A DNA stretch of 64,000 bases from Sulfopaludibacter sp963835555. GTDB taxonomy: Bacteria; Acidobacteriota; Terriglobia; Bryobacterales; Bryobacteraceae. The first letter of the stretch is position 1. Each line of letters opens with the position of its first letter. Location: positions 1 through 64,000 of the forward strand of contig CAWIGC010000014.1 in NCBI GenBank assembly GCA_963835555.1, given 5' to 3'. The notes beneath the pieces were generated by a model. It saw only the letters and a list, made by a program, of their open reading frames with translations. It had not been told where the DNA came from and searched no databases. The translations under genes and the position numbers were made by a program. Below, piece after piece: positions 34,673 through 44,172 of the stretch.

Positions 34673-35602
34673 ATGCATTATCGTGCCGTTGCCGCTCTGT
34701 CCCTGACCTTCACCGTGGGAGCCCTTTGCGCCGCCGACAAGAAGAAAGACGACCCCAACCAGATCGGCAATCGCAACGTGGGCAAAGGCATCAACTTCTA
34801 CTCCATCGAGAAGGAGATGGCCCTGGGAAGGCAGCTCGCGCAGGAAGTCCGGCGGCAGGCCAGGATCCTCGACGATCCGCTGATCGCCGAGTACGTAAAT
34901 CGCGTGGGACAGAATCTGGTTCGCAGTTCCGACGCCAAGGTTCCGTTCACATTCGAGGTGATCGATGGGCCCGAAGTGAACGCCTTCGCGCTACCCGGCG
35001 GCTACGTTTTCGTTTATACGGGGCTCATCAAGATGGCCGATGAGGAAGACGAATTCGCGGGCGCCCTGGCGCATGAAATCGCGCACGTGGCCGCCCGCCA
35101 CATGACTCGCAATGCCACTAAGGGAGAGTTGGCGCAGATCGGCACGATTCCGCTGGGCATCGCCCTGGGCGGTTGGGGCGGCTATGCGGCCAGCCAGGCG
35201 GCGGGCGTCGGCATTCCCATGTCGCTGCTCCGGTTTGCACGGAAGGACGAAACCGAGGCGGACTACCTGGGCGTGCAGTACATGTATGCCGCCGGCTACG
35301 ATCCCAACGGCGCCGTCAGCATCTTCGAAAAGCTGGAAGCGCTCGAGCGCAACGCGCCCGGCGCGATCTCACGGCTATTCGCCACGCACCCCATGGACGC
35401 GGACCGGATTGCGAAGACGCAGGAGGAAATCCAGAAGATTCTTCCGTCGCGGCCGGATTACGTGGTCACAACGTCCGAATACACCCGGATTCGCGAGCGC
35501 CTGATGGCCGAAGAGGCCGGGCACAAGACCGATCCCTCCGGCAATCGCCCTCAATTGAAGATCGGCCCCGCGCCCGGGGACCGCCCCACCATCCGGCGGT
35601 AG
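34673..35602 (+). CDS. M48-family metalloprotease (BepA/LoiP-like), exported
   Basis: 309 residues with a signal peptide (YRAVAALSLTFTVGALCAAD). The zinc motif EFAGALAHEIAHVAARHMTR (HExxH) lies near residue 133-137. The downstream glutamate is in RKDETEADYLGVQYMY, and FATHPMDADRIAKTQEEI is the conserved C-terminal segment. Such enzymes degrade or assemble outer-membrane proteins in the periplasm. No TM segment besides the signal, no TPR. The upstream region is shared with the divergent PLP enzyme gene. Confidence 0.92.
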   Translation: MHYRAVAALSLTFTVGALCAADKKKDDPNQIGNRNVGKGINFYSIEKEMALGRQLAQEVRRQARILDDPLIAEYVNRVGQNLVRSSDAKVPFTFEVIDGPEVNAFALPGGYVFVYTGLIKMADEEDEFAGALAHEIAHVAARHMTRNATKGELAQIGTIPLGIALGGWGGYAASQAAGVGIPMSLLRFARKDETEADYLGVQYMYAAGYDPNGAVSIFEKLEALERNAPGAISRLFATHPMDADRIAKTQEEIQKILPSRPDYVVTTSEYTRIRERLMAEEAGHKTDPSGNRPQLKIGPAPGDRPTIRR

Positions 35603-35620
35603 GGCGTTCTTACATAGAGC

Positions 35621-36091
35621 CTAGTGAATGGATGACACGATCAGCTTGTCCCCGTTGAGGACGCCGTCGACTTTGGCGCGGATCGGCTTATTGGCCGTGA
35701 TTTCTTTGTTCCAGCCCTTGTCATTCTTGATCATGTCCTGCGTGCGCTGGTTCCCCACCATATCGAATTTAACTGTCTTGCCGTCGTCCATTTTCATTCC
35801 AAATTGACTGCTGCCGGTGGAGATGGGACAGTCCGAGCCGGACTCGCGATTCGCCGTGTTCTTCTGATCGGAAGCCGCCGCGGCGCTGCCGGAACTCTGC
35901 GAACTGCAGGACATATCCACCAGAACGCCTTTGAAACTCGATGTTTTCATCTCGGCAGGCGCGGCGCCTGCTGCCGCCGGACTGCCTGTTTTTGCCGACT
36001 GCTGTTGCGGCTGCTGCGGCTTGGTCTGCGCCGTCGCAGCTCCCGCTGCCGCAGCCAGCGAGATTGTGAGCATCCATACGCTTGTTTTCAT
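35621..36091 (-). CDS. Small secreted protein of unknown function
   Basis: 156 residues with a signal peptide (TISLAAAAGAATAQ), a low-complexity Gln/Ala linker (about 22-48) and a compact C-terminal domain beginning SSFKGVLVDMSC. That cysteine and one in GSDCPISTG could form a disulfide. GKTVKFDMVGN and ANKPIRAKVDGVLNGDKLIV suggest a small beta domain. Similar small exported proteins are frequent in acidobacteria, but no function is known to me. GGGAGGGG precedes the start at 36091. Convergent with the M48 gene. Confidence 0.7.
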   Translation of the reverse strand: MKTSVWMLTISLAAAAGAATAQTKPQQPQQQSAKTGSPAAAGAAPAEMKTSSFKGVLVDMSCSSQSSGSAAAASDQKNTANRESGSDCPISTGSSQFGMKMDDGKTVKFDMVGNQRTQDMIKNDKGWNKEITANKPIRAKVDGVLNGDKLIVSSIH

Positions 36092-36250
36092 AAACCCCTC
36101 CCGAGTGGGTATACTCCGGCAATTCGTCTTTGAAGATAATCACTGGAGCTTGAAAAACTAAGGCACTTTGGCTACCGCCGGGCTCAGTTGAGGGACGGCT
36201 TTTGTATGGAACCGATCACCGGAGTTCCCTGGCGCCCTCGTTGAGCGATT

Positions 36251-36952
36251 TTATTTCGGATACCAGTTGCGGAGGCGGACTTCAATTCCGCTGCCCTGCA
36301 TGTCCCTGGCAAAGGCTTGGGCGTTTTCTTCCTTGGAGTAGTGGTAGGGATAGACGATGGCGGGATGGAAAGCCTTGACCGCATCCGCCGCGGCTTCCGG
36401 CGTCATGGTATAGGGCAGGTTCATGCAGACGAAGGCCACGTCGATGTTCTTCAGGGCGCGCATTTCCGGTGTGCCTTCGGTGTCGCCGGAGAAATAGAAG
36501 CGTTTGCCGCCATAAGTGAGGACATACCCGTTGCCGCGGCCCTTCTCGTGGAATCCGCCCGGCTTGAGGTTGTACATGGGGATGGCTTCAATTTTGAAAG
36601 GGCCCAGAGTCCGATCCTCGCCGTTGGAAATCACGGTGCAGCCCGGCACCTGGGCAGCGACCGCTTTGGGGGCCAGAACCACGGCGCCGGCCTTTTTCAA
36701 TTTGGCCACCAGCGCGGGCGCCATGTGGTCGCCGTGAATATCGGTGATCAGAATGTAATCGGCCTGCGGTAAACCCTCGTAGCCGCCCTGGGCAGGATCG
36801 ATATACATCACTTTTCCGCCCGCCTGAATCATCAGGCTGGCATGCTGGATGGGCGTAAGCTGGAGCGTGCCCGCGGAGGTAGAGAACTCTTCGGGCGCAG
36901 TACACCATGCCGCCGCCGCAGTAAGCAGGAGGCCCATCGCAAAACGTGTCAT
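36251..36952 (-). CDS. Secreted MBL-fold hydrolase (UlaG/L-ascorbate lactonase-like)
   Basis: 233 residues with an N-terminal signal (FAMGLLLTAAAAWCTA). LTPIQHASLMIQAGGKVMYIDPAQ and the metal motif LITDIHGDHMAP (HxD-H form) are of the UlaG-like type; FSGDTEGTPEMRAL supplies the bridging aspartate and AIVYPYHYSKEE the last histidine. Being exported is unusual for UlaG itself but common for acidobacterial homologues. Substrate unknown. Confidence 0.88.
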   Translation of the reverse strand: MTRFAMGLLLTAAAAWCTAPEEFSTSAGTLQLTPIQHASLMIQAGGKVMYIDPAQGGYEGLPQADYILITDIHGDHMAPALVAKLKKAGAVVLAPKAVAAQVPGCTVISNGEDRTLGPFKIEAIPMYNLKPGGFHEKGRGNGYVLTYGGKRFYFSGDTEGTPEMRALKNIDVAFVCMNLPYTMTPEAAADAVKAFHPAIVYPYHYSKEENAQAFARDMQGSGIEVRLRNWYPK

Positions 36953-36961
36953 ATGAGGTAG

Positions 36962-36967
36962 ATTCTA
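36962..36967 (-). promoter_or_regulatory. Candidate -10 hexamer TAGAAT for the secreted MBL gene
   Basis: On the minus strand TAGAAT ends 9 nt before the ATG at 36952, and no Shine-Dalgarno is present. It fits the leaderless pattern seen at other genes in this window. Confidence 0.4.
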
Positions 36968-37031
36968 CCAGTGACACGCGGCGCCTGCGAGGGCCGGCAC
37001 GCAGGCGCCTGCAACCAGCCGGAGGCGGGGC

Positions 37032-38349
37032 TTATGCGGTTACCAGTTCGCGATCGTGCGCGGTGCGCAGGGTGATCGGCACAAAATCGCGCTGATCCAC
37101 GCCGGTATAAACCTGGCGGGGGCGGGCGATCTTGCGGTCCGGATCGAGCATCATCTCTTCCCACTGAGCCAGCCAGCCGACGGTGCGCGGGATGCCGAAC
37201 AGCACGGTGAACTGATCCGGGGTAAAGCCCATGGCCTGGTAGATGATTCCGGAGTAGAAGTCCACATTGGGGTACAGCTTGCGCTTGATGAAGTATTCGT
37301 CGTTGAGGGCGATCTTCTCGAGTTCGAGCGCGATATCGATCTTCGGATTGCGTCCGGTGACTTCGAACACTTCCTCGGCCACCTGTTTGATGATGCGGGC
37401 GCGGGGATCGTAATTCTTATAGACGCGATGGCCGAAGCCCATGAGTTTGCGCTTGCCCTCCTTCACTTGCTCGATGAAGGCCGGGATGTGATCGTTGGAC
37501 CCGATTTCGTCCAGCATGCGCAGCACTTCTTCGTTGGCGCCGCCGTGCAGGGGGCCGGAGAGTGCGGCGATAGCGGCGGCGGTGGTGGAGAAGGGATCCG
37601 CATTGCTGCTGCCGACAGCGCGCATGGTGCTGGTGCTGCAGTTCTGTTCGTGATCGGCATGAAGGATGAACAGCACTTCCAAGCGCGCGCGAGAGCACCG
37701 GGTTTGCGGCGTACTTGGGCTCGGTCTTGCGCCACAGCATGTTCATGTAGTTCTGTGTATAGCTGAGGTCGGGATCGGGATAAACATAGGGACGGCCCAG
37801 ACGATGACGATACGAGAAGGCGGCCAGGGTGGGCATTTTGCCGATCAGACGGACAATCTGTTTGCGGCGGCAGCGGGCGTCGGCGACGTTGCGAACGTCC
37901 GGATAGAAGGTAGACAGCGCGGCCACAGTGCTGATGAGCATACCCATGGGGTGGGCGTCGTGATGGAAGCCGTCCATGAACTTGCGGACATTCTCGTGAA
38001 GCATGGTGTGGCGCATCACGCGGCTGTTCCACTCCTCGAGTTGTTCCGACGTCGGCAGGTCCCCATTCAGCAGGAGGTAGGCTACTTCCAGGAAGGAGCA
38101 TTTTTCCGCGAGTTGCTCGATGGGGTAGCCGCGATAGCGTAGAATCCCGGCATCGCCGTCCAGATAGGTAACGGCACTTTGGCAGGAGGCCGTGTTCATG
38201 AAGGCGGGGTCGTAGGTCATCAGCCCGAAATCCTCGGGGCCGGTTTTGATTTGGCGAAGGTCCATGGCGCGAATGGTGCCATGGGAGATCGGAACCTCGT
38301 AAGTTTTTTGAGTCCGGTTATCGGTGATCGTCAGTGTCTGGTTATCCAT
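37032..38349 (-). CDS. gltA: Citrate synthase, frameshifted
   Basis: About 438 residues. Condenses acetyl-CoA with oxaloacetate in the TCA cycle. The N-terminal half runs from MDNQTLTITDNRTQKTYEV at 38349 to KYAANPVLSRAL and breaks near 37679, where one extra base is present. The other frame continues with EVLFILHADHEQNCSTST to the stop at 37032. Catalytic histidines are in PLHGGANEEVL and MGFGHRVYKNYDPRA, and the aspartate in PNVDFYSGIIYQAMG. Type II (Gram-negative hexameric) features are present, such as the N-terminal beta extension. A real lesion in a central enzyme is unlikely, so sequencing error is the best explanation. Confidence 0.93.
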
Positions 38350-38555
38350 GCGTGGATCCTTCCTTAAACAAGCGAGAGCACAGAACGTTTCCGCCCGACA
38401 CCCATGCACGTCTAATTCCAGATCAAAACGTCTGAAAATGCCACTTTTGGAGGATAAAAATGAGGATCTGCGATAATAGAAGTGCGAGCACCGGGGCTTT
38501 TGACGCAAGCTACTGGGTGCGCAATCCCCACCGGCGCCCGGCCTCAGGGAGAGAC

Positions 38556-39009
38556 ATGCTATCCACGAAATTGGTGCAACTGATTGAAACTAATTGGAAT
38601 GTGATTGCTCAGAGGCTCATTGTGGCAGTGCGCAATCATCCGGACATGGAGCAACTATCAAAACGGCCGCAATTGGATCTGCGGGAGTGGTGCCGGGACA
38701 TTCTGGAGAATTTGGGTGACTTGCTGACCGCCAAAGACCGTGCAGAGCAGCAGGCAGCGTTACAGCGTTCTGGGCAAGACCCGCTTCGAAGAAAACATAC
38801 CGCTGCACGAAGCGGTGCTCCGGTTCCACATCCTGAAAGAGATCGTTATCGAGTTCATCCACGAGCAGGGGTTCGCCGTGAACGCGGTGCAACTCTATGC
38901 GGAAGAGGAGTTGGAACTGCGGTTGGGGCGTTTCATCGATGCCGGCGTTTACCATGTTGTCCGCGGGTACGAGAACGCGCTGCGCCGGGCCGCGCGCCTG
39001 GCTTCGTAG
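38556..39009 (+). CDS. RsbRD-N-like helical sensor protein, frameshifted
   Basis: About 150 residues. It starts at MLSTKLVQLIETNWNVIAQR with GGGAGAG upstream. The frame breaks near 38757 (one extra G after DRAEQQA) and continues RYSVLGKTRFEENIPLHEAV, FHILKEIVIEFIHEQGF and RLGRFIDAGVYHVVRGYENA to TAG at 39009. The second half resembles the RsbRD_N globin-like input domain found in stressosome proteins and histidine kinases. No output domain is attached. Divergent from gltA, upstream of the ECF operon. Confidence 0.65.
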
Positions 39010-39251
39010 CGCTGGCCTCGGGATCTTTCCGGAATGTGTAACCGGCTGTCCGGATTGACTTTGCTGACTGTGGCGCAGGACCGTGCGGTAGTATCGGGAG
39101 GAGCGGCGGCCCAAACGGCGCCGGCGTCCCGCCATTCGCCGGGAAGACCCCGGGTGAAATCAGATTCACCGTGACAATTCAACGACAGGCACGTCAAAGA
39201 CCACAGGCAGACTGAACGGAAGTTATTGACCAGATAAGCTATCGTGGTTTT

Positions 39252-39863
39252 ATGGCCCAGGATGCAGCCGGAGCGGTAGGGGCCCGATTGAGTCCACACG
39301 TCGATTCATTGATTCGGGCCGCTCAGGGCGGCGATCAGGACGCTTTCGAGCAACTGATCCACGCATACGATCAGAGTGTGCTTCGGCTGGCGATGAACCT
39401 GTTGCGCAGTCCGGAAGATGCCCGCGATGTCTATCAGGAAGCGTTTCTCAGGGTCTACCGCAACCTGCACTCGTTCCGATTCGACTGCAGTTTCCATACC
39501 TGGCTGTACCGGATTGTCACGAACATCTGCCTGGACCAGTTGCGCAAGCGGAAGGTGCGCAAAGAGGAATCCACGATCGTGGAGACCAGTGACGGGCCGA
39601 TGGACCGGATGGACACCTTTGAGGAAGAAGGCGCGGAAAGCGACCCGGAACGTTCCATGTGGAACGGCCAGTTGAAGCGGCGCATCGACGGCGCGCTGGA
39701 GGATCTGACTCCGCGGGAGCGCATGGTTTTCGAACTGAGGCACTATCAGGGGTTACGTTTGCGGAATATCGGCGAAATGCTGGGGACAACGGAAGAGGCG
39801 GCCAAGAACTGCCTTTTCCGGGCGACACAGAAGATGCGTTCGGCGTTGGGAGATTTCGTATGA
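39252..39863 (+). CDS. ECF RNA polymerase sigma factor (RpoE-like)
   Basis: 203 residues. Region 2 is SPEDARDVYQEAFLRVYRNL and FHTWLYRIVTNICLDQLRKR; region 4 is LTPRERMVFELRHYQGLRLRNIGEMLGTTEEAAKNCLFRATQKM. The linker holds an acidic stretch (DRMDTFEEEGAESDPE). Its stop overlaps the next gene's ATG (ATGA at 39860-39863), and that gene begins with a zinc-binding anti-sigma motif, so this is a sigma/anti-sigma pair for envelope stress or a similar signal. Confidence 0.94.
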   Translation: MAQDAAGAVGARLSPHVDSLIRAAQGGDQDAFEQLIHAYDQSVLRLAMNLLRSPEDARDVYQEAFLRVYRNLHSFRFDCSFHTWLYRIVTNICLDQLRKRKVRKEESTIVETSDGPMDRMDTFEEEGAESDPERSMWNGQLKRRIDGALEDLTPRERMVFELRHYQGLRLRNIGEMLGTTEEAAKNCLFRATQKMRSALGDFV

Positions 39864-40822
39864 ATTGCGATGCGGCGGGGAAGTTGATTCCCCTTTATTA
39901 TTACGGTGAGCTATCGCCGGAGGAGGAGGACGGCGTGGAAGCGCACTTTCACGAGTGCGCGTCCTGTGCGCGGGAGATGGCCCGGCAGCGGGCGTTTGCC
40001 AAAGCAGCGGACAGTTTGATGGTAGCGCCGCCACGCACTGCTTCTGGAGGACTGCCGGGCGGACCTGACGGCCGCGATTCAAGGCGGTGCGCCGTGCGTT
40101 CCGCGTTCGGCGAAGGGGCCCTGGACGCTTTTCCTGGAAGCGATCGGTCTCTCTTTCACCGGCTTCAACCGGTATCGCCAGCCGGTAGGGGCGGTGGCGC
40201 TGATCGCGATCGGCTTTTTCGCGGCGCGATATACCGGCGCGGGGATGGGCAATTTTGCGATTACTCCGACCGGGAGCGCGCCCAGGCGTACACCGCTTCG
40301 ATGGCCGGCGATGACGTGTTTTCGACGGTACGCAGTGTGCAGCCGGATAGAGCCGGCCGCGTACAGATCGCGCTGGACGAGACGCGACGCCGGGTGATCT
40401 CCGGCGAGGTAGGCGACCCCAACATCCAGAAGTTTCTGGTGGCGGCGGCCAGCGAAGAGAATCCGGCGGTGCGCGTGGAATCGGTGGGACTACTGAAAGA
40501 CCGTGCAGATTCCAGCGAAGTGCGCGATGTGCTGCTGAATGCGCTGGCGCACGATGCCAATGCCGAGGTGCGGCTCAAAGCGCTGGAAGGATTAAAGGGA
40601 TTGGCCGGCGACGTGGCGGTGCGCAAAACGCTGGCCCAAGTGCTGCAGTCCGACGATAACGCGGCGGTGCGGCTGGAGGCGATCAGCCTGCTGGTGACGC
40701 GCCATGACGACGCCATGGTCGGGGTGTTGCAGAGCCTGGTACAGAAGGACGGAAACAGCGCGGTGCGCCTGAAGTGTGAAAAGGCGCTAAAGGACATGAA
40801 TGCGTCAGTCGGCACTTTTTAG
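39860..40822 (+). CDS. Zinc-finger anti-sigma factor with TM helix and C-terminal HEAT repeats (two compensating frameshifts)
   Basis: About 320 residues. The N-terminal zf-HC2 motif is VEAHFHECASCAREMARQR (H-x3-C-x2-C). The annotated frame is wrong between about 40031 and 40285. The +1 frame there reads LLLEDCRADLTAAIQGG and VGAVALIAIGFFAARYTG, supplying the expected TM helix; an extra C near 40031 and a compensating change near 40285 explain this. The periplasmic side has HEAT-like repeats (NPAVRVESVGLLKDR, NAEVRLKALEGLKGLA, NAAVRLEAISLL). Cytoplasmic ZAS domain, one TM and a HEAT sensor domain: it holds the ECF factor until a signal arrives. Confidence 0.85.
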   Translation: MNCDAAGKLIPLYYYGELSPEEEDGVEAHFHECASCAREMARQRAFAKAADSLMVAPPRTASGGLPGGPDGRDSRRCAVRSAFGEGALDAFPGSDRSLFHRLQPVSPAGRGGGADRDRLFRGAIYRRGDGQFCDYSDRERAQAYTASMAGDDVFSTVRSVQPDRAGRVQIALDETRRRVISGEVGDPNIQKFLVAAASEENPAVRVESVGLLKDRADSSEVRDVLLNALAHDANAEVRLKALEGLKGLAGDVAVRKTLAQVLQSDDNAAVRLEAISLLVTRHDDAMVGVLQSLVQKDGNSAVRLKCEKALKDMNASVGTF

Positions 40823-41955
40823 CGTTCTCCCGGCGGTGGCGCTGCTCGCCTGGGTCCTGGTCAATCAGGGATACGGCCAGGAGATGCTCAAGCGTGAAGG
40901 CGGCGGATGGGTGCGGACGATCAAGGGCACCGCGCCTCCGGAAACCCGCTTGCGCCTGGTGGGTCACGGGCCGGTGACGGTGGAGGCGGGTGTGGCGCGC
41001 GAGTTCACCTACACGGTGGCCGTGAAGGTACTGGCGAGGACGGAAAGCGAGGCCCGGCGTAAACTGGCCAACGTGCGGGTGCAGGTATCCAGCGAGCGTG
41101 GAATTTGCGTGGTCAATGTGCCGGGAGGCGAGGCACTGTCAACAGTGACGCTGCGTGCGCCGCGGCTGAGCGCGGCGGAGGTTTCGACTTCGGACGGCAC
41201 GGTGGACGTGCGCGGGGTGGATGGCAGCCTGAGCGTGCATTCCCGAGCGGGAGAACTGTTCGCGGACCGCATTCAGGGCGATTGCGACCTGGTCACGGGA
41301 GGCGGAGCCGTTTCGGTAGGACAAGTGTACGGCAACCTGCGTTGCAGCACCGGCGCCGGGCGCATTTCGGTGAAAAGCGCGCGCGGCCAGGCCAACCTGG
41401 TGACCGACGGGGGAGACATTGCGGCGGAGCATGTGGGCGGCGAGGTGACCGCGCAGACGCGCGGCGGCGGAGTACATATCGGTTCGGCCGGAGGCGCCGT
41501 AAATGCCACTTCCGGAGGCGGGGAGATTGTGATCGAACATGCCGCGGGGCAGGTGAGCGCGCAGAATATGGCCGGGCCGGTGCGAGTGAGCGGAGCGGTT
41601 GGCGTGCACTGTGTCTCTACGGGCGCGGTGGCGCCTGAGCAATATTTCCGGGGCCATGAACGTATCCACGGCCATGGGCAGCATTTTCGCCAATCTGCTG
41701 GGCAGCCGGCCGGCGGATTCGTTTCTGGCGACGGGAAGCGGCGATATCACAGTAGTGATTCCGTCGAATCTGGGGGTCACCATTCGCGCCGCCAACCAGA
41801 TGTCCGACAGCCTGCGGCGCATCGTTTCGGACTATCCCGCAATTCAGATTGGGCGGCGCGGGACGCAACTGGTGGCGGAGGGCCGGGTGAACGGCGGCGG
41901 TCCTTTGCTGCAGATCACGGGGACGGGTGGAACGATTTTTATCAAGAGGCAGTGA
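40800..41955 (+). CDS. DUF4097-like secreted beta-repeat protein, frameshifted
   Basis: About 385 residues with a signal peptide (LFSVLPAVALLAWVLVNQGYGQ). The body is a right-handed beta-repeat with the pattern GDCDLVTGGGAVSVGQVYGN, GGDIAAEHVGGEVTAQTRGG and GGGEIVIEHAAGQ. One extra G near 41630 breaks the frame after VHCVSTGA. The correct continuation is LSNISGAMNVSTAMGSIFAN, SFLATGSGDITVVIPSNLGV to TGA at 41955. Such proteins are often regulated by the adjacent ECF pair. The start overlaps the anti-sigma gene by 23 bp. Confidence 0.8.
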
Positions 41956-41979
41956 AATAAACTGTCAGGGTTTCTTGCC

Positions 41980-42795
41980 ATGAGCGGTTCTAACAAAATC
42001 GGGTTGGCATGGCTGGCGGCGGCCTTGATGGCGCCGTGCGGCCTGGCACAGACGCCGCGCCACGATGCGAATCAGGTGGTGCTGCAAAAAGACAGTTCAT
42101 ACCTGGGGATCGGCGTGCAGGACGTGGACTCCGAGCGCGCCAAGGCTTTGAAGCTGAAAGACGAGCGCGGGGCGGAAATCACCAGCGTGGATCCCGACAC
42201 GCCGGCCTTCAAGGCGGGGATTAAGCCGGGGGACGTGGTGCTGGAATATAACGGGACCCCCGTGCAGGGCACCGAGCAACTGCAGCGGATGGTACGTGAA
42301 ACGCCGGCCGGCCGGAGCGCAAAGCTCGACCTGTGGCGCAACGGCGCGGCGCTGACGCTGACCGCAACCGTAGGCCAGCGTAAAGGCCTGTGGATGGAGG
42401 CGCCCGGCGGAGACGTCAACGTGGCGATGGCGCCGATGCCTCCCATGCCTCCCATGCCTCCGATGCCGGCGTTTTCCATGCCGCGGATCATTGCGATTAT
42501 GCCCACGGCGCTGCTGGGGATCGAAGGCGAACCCCTGAACCAGGAGCCGCAATTCGCGGAATTCATGGGGGTGAAGGACGGGGTGCTGGTGAAGGCCGTC
42601 AACCGGAACTCAGCCGCCGACCGCGCCGGGATCAAGGCGGGCGACGTGATCGTCAAGATCGACGACACGCATGTTTCGACATCCGGCGACATCACCAGTA
42701 TGCTGCGGGCAGCACACGGCAAGCGGACGTACACGGTGACGGTGGTGCGCAGCAGGAAGGAAATGCCGCTTCCGGTGACCATCGAAGAGCGGTAA
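41980..42795 (+). CDS. Secreted protein with two PDZ domains
   Basis: 271 residues with a signal peptide (GLAWLAAALMAPCGLAQ). PDZ1 (about 38-125) contains YLGIGVQDVDSERAKAL and PAFKAGIKPGDVVLEYNG. A Met-Pro repeat linker (APMPPMPPMPPMP) precedes PDZ2 (about 185-270; VKAVNRNSAADRAGIKAGDV). There is no protease domain. Probably a periplasmic peptide- or protein-binding adaptor made with the ECF/anti-sigma pair; PDZ proteins often modulate regulated proteolysis of anti-sigma factors, which is inference here. Ends 3 bp before the convergent methyltransferase. Confidence 0.9.
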   Translation: MSGSNKIGLAWLAAALMAPCGLAQTPRHDANQVVLQKDSSYLGIGVQDVDSERAKALKLKDERGAEITSVDPDTPAFKAGIKPGDVVLEYNGTPVQGTEQLQRMVRETPAGRSAKLDLWRNGAALTLTATVGQRKGLWMEAPGGDVNVAMAPMPPMPPMPPMPAFSMPRIIAIMPTALLGIEGEPLNQEPQFAEFMGVKDGVLVKAVNRNSAADRAGIKAGDVIVKIDDTHVSTSGDITSMLRAAHGKRTYTVTVVRSRKEMPLPVTIEER

Positions 42796-42797
42796 GC

Positions 42798-44172
42798 TTA
42801 CAGTTTCCGGCCCAGGATGGCGTAGTCCAGAGCGCCAAAGAACGCCTCCCGGAACTCGTCCGGCAGGGATGCCAGCGACGGCATCGATTCCACCGCGGGC
42901 GTCAGACGCCGCACTTCGAGGCTTCCCACGCCGAATTCCTCCAGATAGAAGGCCAGCAGCGGGTGCGGAACGGGACGCTGGTGCGTAGGATCGAGATAGA
43001 AGTGCGTGGCGAAGATGGCCAGGCACTCCGGGTTCGGCGTCTCTATGGCGATGATGCCGTTGCGCGCCAGGCGGCTGGCGCACAGGCGCAGCATCTCCGG
43101 CAGGCGCGTCGGGCGGCAGGTGCTCCACCACCTGGGAACAGAAAATGCCGTCGAGCGAGGCCTCGGGCAAGGCCGCGAGGTACGCGAAGAGGTCGGCTGT
43201 TTCGGCGTCGAGGCCTTTGTGGCGGCAGATGGCCACGGATTCCTCACTCAGATCGATGCCGCGCGCGGGTACGCCGGCCTCGCGCATCATCTCCAGAAAC
43301 TCGCCGCGCCCGCAGCCGATATCCAGCACGTTGCGGCAGGCGGTGAAATAAGGCAGATAGAACTGCTGGCCGGCCTTGACGTACTCTTCGGCGCCGCGGA
43401 ACCGTTCGGCGAAACGGCCATAGTCGAAGGGCAGGGAAGCGGGCACTTCGGGAGACACGGATACCTGCGGCGCTTCCGCCGGCTTGCCGCGCACCTCGGC
43501 CCGCTGGCGGATGGTGCGCAGCTCGGAATAGATCAGCCGCTCGTACTCCAGCCGGATGCGCTCCATGTCGGCCCACAAGCGCTGCTGCACCTCGATCATC
43601 TGGCGCTCGAGCGCGGCGGTGAAATCCTGGTGCTGGGCGCGCACCTGGTCGCGGTAGCCGGCGTCCATCAGGGTGGCGCGGTGCTGCGACCGCGCCCTGC
43701 AGATCGGCCACACTGCGCAGGAACTGGATTTCGTTCTGCTCCAGCTTGCGCTCCCATTCCGCGCCGCCAATCGGTCCAGTGATTGCGCATGTCCTTGAGT
43801 TCTCGGCCGGCTTCGGCCGCGAGCGGCCAGTCGCAATGGCGCGATTGGTTTCGCCCAGCGCTTCGATGGCGGCATCGACGCGCGGAGAGCGATTTTGCGA
43901 TTGAACTCCACCTGCTCGCGCACGTGCCAGTCCAGGACGCGCGCCAGGAATCGCTTCCAGGCCTGCACCAGGGCGTTGACCGGTCCGCCGGGGCGCGGAT
44001 TCACGGTGCCGATGGCCGCCACCTTGCCCAGGGCGGCGTCGCGCGCATGCACCAGCGGCATCAGGTCCGCCAGCGGAATGGCGGAAACGCCCGGCGAGAC
44101 GCCCTGAGGGTGCCGGCTGCGCACGCGGTCGCGGACCTCCCGGAGGATGGCGATCAGCTCAGCGCTTTCCAC
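42798..44172 (-). CDS. Class I SAM-dependent methyltransferase with N-terminal coiled-coil, multiply frameshifted
   Basis: About 455 residues. The start is a GTG at 44172 with GGAGG 6 nt upstream, overlapping the QueF end. The N-terminal helical region is followed by a coiled coil (TAALERQMIEVQQRLWADMERI) and the SAM domain VLDIGCGRGEFLEMMREAGV (motif I), GIDLSEESVAICRHKGLDAET and IFCSQVVEHLPPD. At least five indels are needed to read it: near 43890, 43835, 43770, 43690 and 43106. The last restores LPEMLRLCASRLARNGIIAI to the TAA at 42798. Resembles methyltransferases of glycan gene clusters. Whether it is a real pseudogene or poor sequence is undecided. Confidence 0.75.

Noticed and set aside
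37670..37690. Programmed frameshift in citrate synthase
   Set aside because: There is no slippery heptamer or downstream stimulatory structure, and the same kind of indel affects many unrelated genes here.
39226..39240. TTGACC and TAAGCT as a promoter for the ECF operon
   Set aside because: The two hexamers are only 3 bp apart, so they cannot form one -35/-10 promoter.
42430..42475. Short tandem repeat in the PDZ gene as a possible CRISPR or VNTR
   Set aside because: It encodes an in-frame Met-Pro linker between two PDZ domains. The units are 9 bases without spacers.
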